This document shows positions 7,052 through 14,562 of a stretch of DNA of 64,000 nt, one piece after another. A model generated the notes under the pieces. That model was not told the origin of the DNA. It worked only from the letters and a program-made list of their open reading frames with translations, and made no database searches. Numbering within the stretch: position 1 is the first letter of the stretch; each line of letters opens with the position of its first letter. Source of the stretch: Streptomyces sp. NBC_00576 (lineage in GTDB: Bacteria > Actinomycetota > Actinomycetes > Streptomycetales > Streptomycetaceae); contig NZ_CP107780.1 of NCBI RefSeq assembly GCF_036345175.1, positions 10,416,001 to 10,480,000 on the forward strand. The letters run 5' to 3'. The position numbers and the translations under genes are program-made.

Positions 7052-8341
7052 CTAGCGGTTTTCGACCTCGCCCCGCCGGTGCACCAGCCGGGCCGGCAGC
7101 GCCCCCAGGAATCCGGTGACCAGCCCCCACAGCAACGCGAGGCCGAGCGCGCCCCACAGTCGGGGGCGTAGGAACAGGCTGCCGGAAAGGTTGCCGCCGA
7201 GGTCGCCGATGCCGAGCACGGACAGGCCGTAGCGGGCGGAGATCCGGCCGATCAGGCAGATCATCAGGACCGTCAGCGCGAGCGCGACCGCCATGTGCAC
7301 GGCGTGCTGCCAGGCCCGCACCCGGGCCGGTGAACGCGCCGCCATCAGGAACGCCGCGGCAAGCAGCAGCACGACGTCGGCGACCAACAGCCACCACACC
7401 CTGCCGTCGTGCCCGGAGAGGGTGTTCAGGTTGAGCGCGGCGGTGTCGGAGGTGCGCAGCACCTCGTCGAGGACGTGCGGCATCGGCAGCCCGAAGGGAC
7501 CGTCGACGCGCCCCTCCCAGGTGGCGCCCAGGCCGGTGGTGAGGGCGAGCCAGGTCACGTTCGGCATGCCCAGCAGCACCAGCGCGAGCGACTGCGCGGG
7601 CTCCCCGCGCGTCACCGCCACGACGAGCCCGATCACGGTCCCCAGGGCCACGAAGGCGAGCAGCAGCACGACCATGGCGTACGCGGCCGGGCGCACCGAC
7701 TCCTGGAAGCGCAGCAGCCGCGCCGGCAGCGGGGCCCCGCGCGAGACCAGCAGGGCCAGCGCCAGTACCCCCGCGAGCCACAGCACGCCCGCGAGGAGTG
7801 TCAGCGGTACGTCCGCCGCGAAGCCGATTCTCGGTGCGGCGCCGAAGATGTCGCCGATGTCGGCGAGTGTTCCGTTGCCCAGCGAGACCGCGAAGGTCTG
7901 GCGGGCCGCGAACGCCAGACCGGCCAGGCCCAGCACCCACAGGACGGCGACGCGCGCGGCCCACCCGGCCAGCTCCGGCGCCCCGGCGACGGCCCGGTGC
8001 CGCAGCGGGCGCAGAAAGCCCGCGCCGGTCACCAGCGCCCCGACCAGGGTCACCGACAGCGGCATCACGGTGAGGTCGCCCGCTGTCTCGGCGAGGTCTC
8101 CGGCGTCGCCCGTGAGTTCGATGCTCCCGCCGACCGCCGTCACGACGGTTGCCGCGACGACGCGGGGGAACGCGCCGTCCGGTAGATCGCCCGCACCGGC
8201 AGCCCACAGCCCCAGCCCGGCGGCCAGCACCATGGCGCCCAGTGCGGCCAGCACCGCGGCCAGGGCCTGTGCCCAGCCGTGCCGGGAGGCGGTCCGCTCC
8301 TCGGCGAGGACCGGCACAGGAGCGGGGGTTCGCGTACTCAC
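7052..8341 (-). CDS. Streptophobe-family integral membrane protein
   Basis: A 429-residue, very hydrophobic protein with about eight to nine membrane segments: AALGAMVLAAGLGLWAAGAG, VAVLWVLGLAGLAFAAR, LTLLAGVLWLAGVLALALLV, MVVLLLAFVALGTVIGLVVA and further ones. Between them is a large non-cytoplasmic region with LALTTGLGATWEGRVDGPFG and SDTAALNLNTLSGHDG. These features, with the final WGLVTGFLGALPARLVHRR, match the streptophobe family, which is restricted to Streptomyces and relatives and is of unknown function. In that family the gene often neighbours kinase or zinc-ribbon genes; here the kinase cassette lies just downstream on the other strand. Confidence 0.85.
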   Translation of the reverse strand: MSTRTPAPVPVLAEERTASRHGWAQALAAVLAALGAMVLAAGLGLWAAGAGDLPDGAFPRVVAATVVTAVGGSIELTGDAGDLAETAGDLTVMPLSVTLVGALVTGAGFLRPLRHRAVAGAPELAGWAARVAVLWVLGLAGLAFAARQTFAVSLGNGTLADIGDIFGAAPRIGFAADVPLTLLAGVLWLAGVLALALLVSRGAPLPARLLRFQESVRPAAYAMVVLLLAFVALGTVIGLVVAVTRGEPAQSLALVLLGMPNVTWLALTTGLGATWEGRVDGPFGLPMPHVLDEVLRTSDTAALNLNTLSGHDGRVWWLLVADVVLLLAAAFLMAARSPARVRAWQHAVHMAVALALTVLMICLIGRISARYGLSVLGIGDLGGNLSGSLFLRPRLWGALGLALLWGLVTGFLGALPARLVHRRGEVENR

Positions 8342-8469
8342 CCTGCCACGCTAAGCAGCACGCGGACGGTGCGCCTGTCGGGAGGAGCGAGAGCGTCCGC
8401 TTGCGGGTGACCCGGTACCAGGGCACACAATGGGCACGTTGTGGAAGAAAGCGGTAGAAATCGGGGTGG

Positions 8470-9855
8470 ATGCCGCAGGAGCCCACGTCGGAAGAAGAGC
8501 CCGTGAGCATCGAACAGCCGTCCTCCGACCGCCCCACAGGACCGCCCTCCGGCCCCCTGTCGGGCCCCTCTCAGCCGCCCGCGGGGCCCCCGTCCCAGCC
8601 GCCGGCAGACGGCGGAGACAGGGGAGACGGGGGAGGGGGAGCAGGGGGCGCGGGCGGCGGGTCCGGCACGGGACCCGGGCCCGAGCGCGGACGGCCCTGG
8701 TGGAGGTCGGTGCCCCGTATCGCGGTGCTCGCCACCACGGTCCTGGCCGCCGTGGCCCTGATCGTCGTTCTCACCCGCTCCGACGGCACCTCAGACCGGG
8801 CGGGCGGCGAGATCTTCCTCCAGGCCGCGGACAAGTCGGGACCCGACCCCTTCACCGAGTCCACGGCCAGGGACAGCTCCGCCCCGCCGGCCGCCACCCC
8901 CACCGCCACGGCCTCGGCCTCGGAAACAGCCACCGCGAACGTCGTACGGCGCGTGGACGGCGGCGCGGCGGGCCTGTACGGCGGCACCCGCAAGGTCGCC
9001 AGCTGCGACGTGGAGAAGCAGATCAGGGTGCTCCGGGCGGCCCCCGCGAAGAACGGGGCGTTCGCGTCGGTCCTCGGCCTCCAGCCGGCCGGCGTCCCCG
9101 CGTATCTGCGCGCACTCACCCCCGTACAGCTCCGCATGGACACGCGCGTCACCAACCACGGCTACCGTGACGGCGCCGCCACCAGCTACCAGGCCGTCCT
9201 GCAGACCGGCACGGCCGTCCTCGTCGACGACCGGGGGCGGCCGCGCGTGCGCTGCGCCTGCGGCAACCCGCTTGCCGACCCGGTACGACAGCAGAGCACC
9301 CCGCGTCCCAGGGGCGACGCGTGGCCGTCGTACCGCACCTCGAACGTGGTTGTCGTGGCGCCCGCGACGACCGTCATCAACATTTTCGTGGTCTACGACC
9401 CCGACCGCGGCGACTGGTTCCACCGTCACCACGGCGACACGGGCAGGCACGACCAGAAGACCGACCCGCCGGTCGACCGGCCGAGCCCGTCGGTGAGTTC
9501 GTCAACACCCTCGACACCCTCGACAGCCTCCTCGGAGCCCACGTCCTCGGAGTCGACGTCCTCGGAGTCCCCATCCTCTGAGCCCCCGTCCTCTGAGCCC
9601 CCGTCCTCGGAGCCCGGCCTGCTGCAGCCGCAGTCACCGGTGCCGTGTGTGTCCTCGCCCGCCGCCTCGCCCGGGACGCCGGCATCGCCCGCGTCACCGG
9701 CCACCGTGAGCCCGCCGGCCGCACCGTGCCCGCCGACATCGAGCGCACCCTCCTCCTCGCCCCCGTCCTCGGCGGCCGGGTCGCCTCAGTCCCCACCCGA
9801 TGACGACCTTTCCGGCACGACGCCCCAGCCTGCCTCCACCTCGCCGTCCTCCTGA
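8470..9855 (+). CDS. DUF6777-type membrane-anchored protein with Ser/Pro repeats
   Basis: A 461-residue protein. The cytoplasmic N-terminus is rich in Pro, Gly and Ser. One membrane helix (about residues 81-98, VLATTVLAAVALIVVLTR) is followed by an extracellular domain beginning GGEIFLQAADKSGPDPFTES, which matches DUF6777 as I know it. Three conserved Cys (SCDVEKQ and CACGNP) could form disulphides. The C-terminal third is low-complexity Ser/Pro/Thr with six 15-base units, suggesting a cell-wall-spanning stalk. The ATG start follows GGGGTGG. A short CCTGAGG/CCTCAGG hairpin overlaps the stop. Function unknown. It diverges from the streptophobe gene. Confidence 0.8.
   Translation: MPQEPTSEEEPVSIEQPSSDRPTGPPSGPLSGPSQPPAGPPSQPPADGGDRGDGGGGAGGAGGGSGTGPGPERGRPWWRSVPRIAVLATTVLAAVALIVVLTRSDGTSDRAGGEIFLQAADKSGPDPFTESTARDSSAPPAATPTATASASETATANVVRRVDGGAAGLYGGTRKVASCDVEKQIRVLRAAPAKNGAFASVLGLQPAGVPAYLRALTPVQLRMDTRVTNHGYRDGAATSYQAVLQTGTAVLVDDRGRPRVRCACGNPLADPVRQQSTPRPRGDAWPSYRTSNVVVVAPATTVINIFVVYDPDRGDWFHRHHGDTGRHDQKTDPPVDRPSPSVSSSTPSTPSTASSEPTSSESTSSESPSSEPPSSEPPSSEPGLLQPQSPVPCVSSPAASPGTPASPASPATVSPPAAPCPPTSSAPSSSPPSSAAGSPQSPPDDDLSGTTPQPASTSPSS
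9529..9618 (+). repeat. Six 15-bp in-frame repeats encoding SSE(P/S)x pentapeptides
   Basis: Six consecutive units of the type TCCTCGGAGCCCACG encode SSEPT, SSEST, SSESP, SSEPP, SSEPP and SSEPG in the stalk of the DUF6777 protein. The units differ mainly at the third and fifth codons, so they arose by tandem duplication, and copy number could vary between strains. Confidence 0.85.
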
Positions 9856-9966
9856 GGTCCCCTCAGGGGTGAAGGCCACTTCGAAGGGGGGACTGCGACG
9901 CGCGGCTCGGGGTACGTGCAGTGGTGCGGCCGGGTACTGCCGGACCGGTCACCGAGAGAGAAACGC

Positions 9967-10419
9967 ATGATCGACCACCTGGGCGGAGCAGTGACACCGA
10001 CTGGTTTCGACAAGCCCGTCGAACCGCTGCGACGGGCGACGCACTACACCGGCGAGCCGGGCTGCATCGCGGAGGCACGCGCCTTCGCCGAGATCTTCCT
10101 CGAGCAGTTGAGGAAAGACTGGTGCGCTTCGGGCGACACCCGTGTGGACGGTGAACTGGTGCTGGTGGTCAGTGAGTTGGTGACCAACGCGGACCGGCAC
10201 AGTCACGGCCCGTACGTCCTCGAACTGGAGGGCACGGACACCTCGGTGACGGTGTCCGTGTACGACAGCAGCGCCACCCTGCCCCTCCGCTACCCCAGGG
10301 ACCCGGAGCGGATCGGCCGGCACGGCCTGGAGATCGTCCACGCACTCGCCACCGAGGTGACCGCCCGCCGGGTGCCGGTCGGCAAGTATGTCCGGGCCGT
10401 GCTGCCCCTCACCCAGTGA
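9967..10419 (+). CDS. RsbW/SpoIIAB-like HATPase anti-sigma-type regulator
   Basis: A 150-residue GHKL ATPase of the HATPase_c_2 type common in Streptomyces. The N box is VVSELVTNADRHSHGP, a shortened G1 region reads SVYDSSATLPLRYP, and G2 is RIGRHGLEIVHALATE. These proteins bind sigma factors or anti-anti-sigma factors, or act as Ser/Thr kinases on STAS proteins. The ATG at 9967 has GAGAGAAA upstream; an upstream in-frame start lacks a ribosome site. The gene is convergent with a SigB/F-type sigma gene, which makes that sigma factor a plausible partner, although partner pairs are usually co-directional. Confidence 0.85.
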   Translation: MIDHLGGAVTPTGFDKPVEPLRRATHYTGEPGCIAEARAFAEIFLEQLRKDWCASGDTRVDGELVLVVSELVTNADRHSHGPYVLELEGTDTSVTVSVYDSSATLPLRYPRDPERIGRHGLEIVHALATEVTARRVPVGKYVRAVLPLTQ

Positions 10420-10505
10420 GCGAGCACCCAGTGAGCGAGGTGAGAGGCACCACGGTCCGGTCGACCGGTGAGTCAGGTGTAGTGAGACGGCGAGTCAGGC
10501 GTAGT
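10410..10505. repeat. Paired short duplications at the 3' ends of the convergent anti-sigma and sigma genes
   Basis: CACCCAGTGAGCGAG occurs twice in perfect tandem (10410-10424 and 10425-10439) across the anti-sigma stop codon. GAGTCAGGYGTAGT occurs at 10470-10483 and 10492-10505, where the second copy contains the sigma-gene stop region. Both genes therefore carry a duplicated copy of their own terminal codons just beyond the stop. Confidence 0.7.
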
Positions 10506-11382
10506 CCAGCTCTCCGAGCATGCCCTCGCGCAACTGCGTGATGATGCGCTTGATCAGCCGGGAGACATGCATCTGCGAGCAGCCGAGCAGCTCGCCGATC
10601 TCCGCCTGGGTGGCCTCCTCGACGAACCGCAGATGGATGATCTCCCGGTCCCGGTCGCTGAGTTCGGCGAGCAGCGGGGCCAGCGACTGGAAGTCCTCGA
10701 CCAGCCTCATCCCGTGCTCCTCGACCCCGATGAAGTCGGCCAGCACCGCCTCGCCGTCGTCGGGTCCGTCGCCGGTCAACGCGGCGTCGAGGGAGGCGGA
10801 GTTGTAGCCGTTGGAGGCGATCTGGCCCTCGACCACCTCGTCCTCGGACAGGTTCATCAGCGTGGCGAGTTCGGCGACCGTCGGATCGCGGTCCAGCCTG
10901 CTCGACAGTTCCTCGCGGGCCTTGGCCAGTTCGACGCGCAGCTCCTGGAGCCGGCGCGGTACGTGCACCGCCCAGGTCGTGTCGCGGAAGAACCGTTTGA
11001 TCTCCCCGACGATGTAGGGCACCGCGAACGACGTGAACTCCACCTCGCGGGACAGCTCGAACCGGTCGATGGCCTTGATCAGGCCGATCATCCCGACCTG
11101 GACTATGTCCTCCATGTCGTCGCCGCGACCCCGGAAGCGCCCGGCGGCGAACCGCACGAGCGACATGTTCATCTCTATCAGGGTGTTGCGCGCGTACTGG
11201 TGTTCGTGTGTGCCCTCTTCGAGTTCGGACAGGCGCTGGAAGAACTGGCGGGACAGCTCGCGCGCGTCACGCGGGGCCACCTTTCGCGGTTCCGGGACTC
11301 CGGGCAGTGGGGCGTCACCCGTCCTGGTTCCGGCGGTGTCCACAACGACCTCTGCCTTCGACCGGATCATGGCGGTGTCCAT
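10495..11382 (-). CDS. SigB/SigF/SigG-family RNA polymerase sigma factor
   Basis: A 295-residue group 3 sigma-70 factor. Region 2 holds MSLVRFAAGRFRGRGDDMEDIVQVGMIGLIKAIDRF and the FTSFAVPYIVGEIKRFFRD core-binding and -10-melting segment. Region 3 is PRRLQELRVELAKAREELSS and region 4 ends in ATQAEIGELLGCSQMHVSRL, a clear helix-turn-helix. Length and order fit the Streptomyces SigB/F/G/H/N set used in osmotic stress and sporulation. The roughly 60-residue N-terminus is variable. The ATG at 11382 has AGG-rich purines upstream; a second ATG lies four codons in. Exact paralogue not assigned. Confidence 0.92.
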   Translation of the reverse strand: MDTAMIRSKAEVVVDTAGTRTGDAPLPGVPEPRKVAPRDARELSRQFFQRLSELEEGTHEHQYARNTLIEMNMSLVRFAAGRFRGRGDDMEDIVQVGMIGLIKAIDRFELSREVEFTSFAVPYIVGEIKRFFRDTTWAVHVPRRLQELRVELAKAREELSSRLDRDPTVAELATLMNLSEDEVVEGQIASNGYNSASLDAALTGDGPDDGEAVLADFIGVEEHGMRLVEDFQSLAPLLAELSDRDREIIHLRFVEEATQAEIGELLGCSQMHVSRLIKRIITQLREGMLGELDYA

Positions 11383-11674
11383 TACCTGTTACCTCTCCCA
11401 CGAAAACCTCGAGCTGCGGACGATGGAACGGTTCCCGACTGCGCGTACCCGATCGATCGCCGTGCATGCCACACATCGTGCTCCGTGCAAAGGACGGGCC
11501 GGACACGAGGTGGGAAAAGCCCGCAGAACCATGGGTGTTGACCTGGCACTAAGGATCCGCGGGCCGATCGCGGCGCCGACGTAGACACCGTGGGGCGATT
11601 GCGGTCCACAGCGCGGAGGATTGGCGTAGGGAACCCGGTGCGGAGAACCCGGTGCGGCGAGCTTCGTTGTTCGC

Positions 11675-12451
11675 TCAGGAGGCCCGGGGCGCCATGATCA
11701 GCTCATGGAGGTAGCGCTTGGTGATCCGGCCGCCGTACCGCGTCTCGAGCAGGTCCCGGATGCAGGTGAGCAGGCCGTGACGTGAGGGTGCGTCGAGTGC
11801 GCGGTGGTTCGAGTAGGTGAGCAGGACGTCGATGTACTCGTCGACGGAGTACGCGATGTCCCGGGCATGGCGCCGGACGGTGATCTGGTCGAAGTGCTCG
11901 GAGTGCGCCAACTCGCCGGTGTCCGTGGCCGTGTCGGCCTCGTCGACCTGTTGCAGGTCGGGCGGCGTGGCGGGGTCCCACTGCTCGTAGCAGCGCTGTA
12001 CCCGCTCGAAGAAGTCGACGGTGCCGCCCTTGACATGGTGGGTGGTGACGAGCGCGAGCAGCCCGCCCGGCCGGAGGGCCTGAGCCATCCTGGGCAGCCG
12101 TACCGCCGGGTCGAGCCAGTGGAAAGCGGTAGCGCAGACGACCAGGTCGAACGGTTCGGGTGGCAGCGGCCAGTGTTCGAAGTCGGCGACCGTCACCGCC
12201 GCGAGCGGGAATCCCCGCAGGTTGTGCCGGGCCACGGCCGCCATGGACGGACCCAGTTCGACGGCAGTGAGCCGACACCCCGACGTGGCCAGCGGGACGG
12301 TGAGTTGGCCCGTACCCGGGGCGACCTCCAGGACTCGGCTGCCCGGGCCGAGACCGGCCGCGCGGGCCAGATCGTCCACGAGGGCCTGCGGATACCGGGG
12401 GCGTGCCCGGTCGTACAGTTCCGCCGCCTCGTTGAAGGTGTCACGCAGCAT
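11675..12451 (-). CDS. Class I SAM-dependent methyltransferase
   Basis: A 258-residue methyltransferase. Motif I is VLEVAPGTGQLTVPLA near residue 45, the acidic residue follows in LTAVELGPSMAAVA, and later motifs are FDLVVCATAFHWLDP and ALRPGGLLALVTT. The C-terminal part (YEQWDPATPPDLQQ, then TVRRHARDIAYSVDEYIDVLLTYSN) matches the UbiE/SmtA-like family common in actinobacteria, acting on unknown small molecules. The ATG at 12451 is preceded by AAGGG; a GTG four codons upstream (12463) is the alternative. It diverges from the popR-like gene. Confidence 0.88.
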   Translation of the reverse strand: MLRDTFNEAAELYDRARPRYPQALVDDLARAAGLGPGSRVLEVAPGTGQLTVPLATSGCRLTAVELGPSMAAVARHNLRGFPLAAVTVADFEHWPLPPEPFDLVVCATAFHWLDPAVRLPRMAQALRPGGLLALVTTHHVKGGTVDFFERVQRCYEQWDPATPPDLQQVDEADTATDTGELAHSEHFDQITVRRHARDIAYSVDEYIDVLLTYSNHRALDAPSRHGLLTCIRDLLETRYGGRITKRYLHELIMAPRAS

Positions 12452-12541
12452 GTCGCCCTTCACCCCATTCGTCGTTCGTCCTGCCGTGGTGATTCCACCC
12501 AGGGCAGAATGCCGATCCCTTCCCCTGGAAGCGATGGCTTT

Positions 12542-12553
12542 TAGGCTGAGGGA
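12542..12553 (+). promoter_or_regulatory. Candidate leaderless promoter (-10 TAGGCT) of the popR-like gene
   Basis: TAGGCT at 12542-12547 fits TANNNT and ends six bases before the GTG at 12554. AGGGAG directly abuts the start and is too close to act as a normal ribosome site. A TTCCCC-like -35 lies about 16 bases upstream. Confidence 0.4.
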
Positions 12554-12961
12554 GTGAGCAATCAAGCGCCGAACCAGGCCCGGGTGATCCCGCTGCGTCC
12601 GAAAACCATGCCGGCACCGGCTCCCGCCACCCCGGTGGCCCCGGCGGTGCCCGCCCCCAGGGAACCGCTCTTCCGGGACCTGGTCGGCGACGTCCTGCGC
12701 CGCGAGCGGCTCGCCCAGGAACGCACCCTCAAGGATGTGGCGGACGCGGCCAGGATCTCCATGCCGTACCTGTCCGAGCTGGAGCGGGGCCGCAAGGAAG
12801 CCTCCTCGGAGGTCCTCGCGGCAGCCGCCCATGCTCTCGGCCTGGGCCTGGGAGACCTGTTGTCCCTGGCCCAGAGCGAGCTGACGCGGCACACCATAAG
12901 CCGTACCCGCGCGCGTACGACGACCTCCGCGCCGTACAACGGGCTCTGCCTGGTCGCCTAG
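12554..12961 (+). CDS. popR: XRE/ClgR-like regulator, probable PopR (clpP operon activator)
   Basis: A 135-residue protein. The N-terminal 35 residues are Pro/Ala-rich. A helix-turn-helix follows: LVGDVLRRERLAQERTLKDV, then ADAARISMPYLSELERGRKE, then ASSEVLAAAAHALGLGLGDL. This is the ClgR/PopR signature. In Streptomyces lividans PopR activates the clpP3-clpP4 operon and is itself degraded by ClpP through C-terminal alanines. This protein ends in LCLVA, a nonpolar tail ending in Ala, and faces a two-gene clpP operon. The assignment rests on family plus context. A different XRE regulator of the same operon is the alternative. The GTG start appears leaderless. Confidence 0.75.
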   Translation: MSNQAPNQARVIPLRPKTMPAPAPATPVAPAVPAPREPLFRDLVGDVLRRERLAQERTLKDVADAARISMPYLSELERGRKEASSEVLAAAAHALGLGLGDLLSLAQSELTRHTISRTRARTTTSAPYNGLCLVA

Positions 12962-13001
12962 CAGGCATGCAGGCAGGCGCGAGCCCGTCGGACGTGCTCC
13001 G

Positions 13002-13604
13002 TCAGACGCCGGCGAGGCGGCGGCTCACCACCTCGTCTGCCAGGCCGTACGCCACCGCCTCCGCCGCGGTGAACACCTTGTCGCGGTCCATGTCCGCGCG
13101 CAGCGTCATCACGTCGTGATGCGTGTGCCGGGAGAGCACCTCCTCGACCTGCGCGCGGATGCGGACCATCTCCCTTGCCTGGACGGCCAGGTCGGAGACC
13201 ATGCCCCGGTGACCGCTGCTCGCCGGCTGGCCCAGCAGCACCCGCGCGTGTTCGAGTACGAATCGACGCCCGGGATCGCCCCCGGCCAGCAGCACCGCCG
13301 CGGTCGAGGCCGCCTGCCCGACACAGAAAGTCGAGATCGGCGCCTGTACGTAGGTCATGGTGTCGTAGATCGCCATGAGCGAGGTGAACGAGCCGCCGGG
13401 CGAGTTGATGTAGATCGCGATCTCCTGCTCCGGTGACGACGACTCCAGATGCAGGAGTTGCGCGATCACGACGTTGGCCACGCCGTCGTCGATCTCGGTG
13501 CCGAGAAAGATGATCCGCTCGGACAGCAGCCGGCTGAACACGTCGTACGACCGCTCGCCCTGCGGGGTGCGCTCGACGACGTTCGGAATCGTGTACGTCC
13601 CCAT
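13002..13604 (-). CDS. clpP: ClpP-family protein, second gene of the pair, catalytic His replaced by Gly
   Basis: A 200-residue ClpP homologue. The nucleophile is present in VGQAASTAAVL (Ser100), as is Asp175 in DMDRDKVF. The position of the catalytic His in the family motif MIHQP is here VLLGQP, so residue 125 is Gly. The handle region QAREMVRIRAQVEEVLSRHT is intact. It should fold and could form mixed barrels with the upstream ClpP, but is predicted not to cleave peptides by itself. Only one base separates the upstream stop and this ATG, so translation is coupled. It corresponds by position to ClpP4 of the Streptomyces clpP3-clpP4 operon. Confidence 0.92.
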   Translation of the reverse strand: MGTYTIPNVVERTPQGERSYDVFSRLLSERIIFLGTEIDDGVANVVIAQLLHLESSSPEQEIAIYINSPGGSFTSLMAIYDTMTYVQAPISTFCVGQAASTAAVLLAGGDPGRRFVLEHARVLLGQPASSGHRGMVSDLAVQAREMVRIRAQVEEVLSRHTHHDVMTLRADMDRDKVFTAAEAVAYGLADEVVSRRLAGV

Positions 13605-13605
13605 G

Positions 13606-14262
13606 TCAGAGCCCCATCCGTCGTCGTGAGGCGGCAGGGCGTACGTCGGTCAGCGAGTCGACCACCCGGTCCACCAGGCCGTACTCCTTGGCCTGTTCGG
13701 CCGTGAACCAGCGGTCGCGGTCGCCGTCCCGCGAGATCGTCTCCTCGCTCTGGCCGGTGTGCTGGGCGGTGATCCGCTCGACGGTCCGCTTCGTGAACTC
13801 CAGGTTCTCCGCCTGGATCTCGATGTCGGAGGTGGTGCCGCCGATACCGGCCGACGGCTGGTGCATCATGATCCGCGCGTTCGGCAGCGCGTACCTCTTG
13901 CCGGCCGAGCCCACGCTGAGCAGGAACTGGCCCATGCTGGCCGCGAATCCCATGGTGAGCGTGGACACGTCGTTCGGGATCAGCTGCATGGTGTCGTAGA
14001 TGGCGAGGCCCGCCGTCACGGAGCCGCCGGGGCTGTTGATGTACAGACTGATGTCGGTGCGCGGGTCCTCCGCGGACAGCAGAAGCAGCTGGGCGCAGAT
14101 CCGGTTCGCCGAGACCTCGTCGACCTGCGTACCGAGGAACACGATGCGCTGGGCGAGCAGTTGGGCGGCCAGATGGTCGTCGAACCGGGAGGCAGGCGTG
14201 TCGCCCTCCTCGGCCCGGGGCAGCAGCGCCGGCCAGGGGCCGGTCGCGGTGAGTGGGGACAT
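13606..14262 (-). CDS. clpP: ATP-dependent Clp protease proteolytic subunit (ClpP3-like)
   Basis: A 218-residue ClpP peptidase with an intact triad: Ser109 in GFAASMGQFL, His134 in IMMHQPSAG and Asp183 in DGDRDRW. It has the YINSPGGSVTAGLAIYDTM strand and the handle helix TSDIEIQAENLEFTKRTVER. The first 30 residues are a propeptide-like extension. The ATG at 14262 has GAGGAG six bases upstream. It is the first gene of a two-gene operon read away from the ABC-F gene. By analogy with S. lividans it would be silent unless the housekeeping ClpP1P2 fails, when stabilised PopR activates it. Confidence 0.93.
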   Translation of the reverse strand: MSPLTATGPWPALLPRAEEGDTPASRFDDHLAAQLLAQRIVFLGTQVDEVSANRICAQLLLLSAEDPRTDISLYINSPGGSVTAGLAIYDTMQLIPNDVSTLTMGFAASMGQFLLSVGSAGKRYALPNARIMMHQPSAGIGGTTSDIEIQAENLEFTKRTVERITAQHTGQSEETISRDGDRDRWFTAEQAKEYGLVDRVVDSLTDVRPAASRRRMGL

Positions 14263-14562
14263 CGGGGCTCCTCGTCGAGTCGTGGGTTGTGGGTCGTACG
14301 GCGGATGGTGCCGCACTCCCACTCTCGGCCCGACTCGACGCCTGCGGCCGGTTTCTCGGCCCGCAGCAGATTCGCTGACGGCAGAGGCGCCGGTAGCGCG
14401 GCGGGCGGCGGTGTTGTCGGGGCCGGGCGGGCTGGTGTGCCGAGCGCGGGCCCGACGGTCCGTCGGGCCCGGCCGGGTGAGGCGGCCGGCGCCGCCGGAT
14501 TCGGCAGACCCCGGACCGTGGATGTCCACCCGCGGGAGAATCCGCCGCCCAGCGTTTACGGG
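14263..14562 (-). promoter_or_regulatory. clpP operon upstream region with TCTGCC half-sites
   Basis: Read towards clpP, TCTGCC (14385-14380) and TCTGCT (14370-14365) are direct repeats nine bases apart. As I recall it, the PopR site in S. lividans is TCTGCC-N3-GGCAGA, so only one orientation of half-site is seen here. CTGCGG (14342-14347) and CCGCAG (14361-14366) form a further dyad. No clear -10/-35 pair is visible. Confidence 0.35.

Noticed and set aside
9851..9867. CCTGAGG-TCC-CCTCAGG hairpin as a terminator of the DUF6777 gene
   Set aside because: It overlaps the stop codon, has a 3-base loop and no downstream tract, so it is too weak to list.
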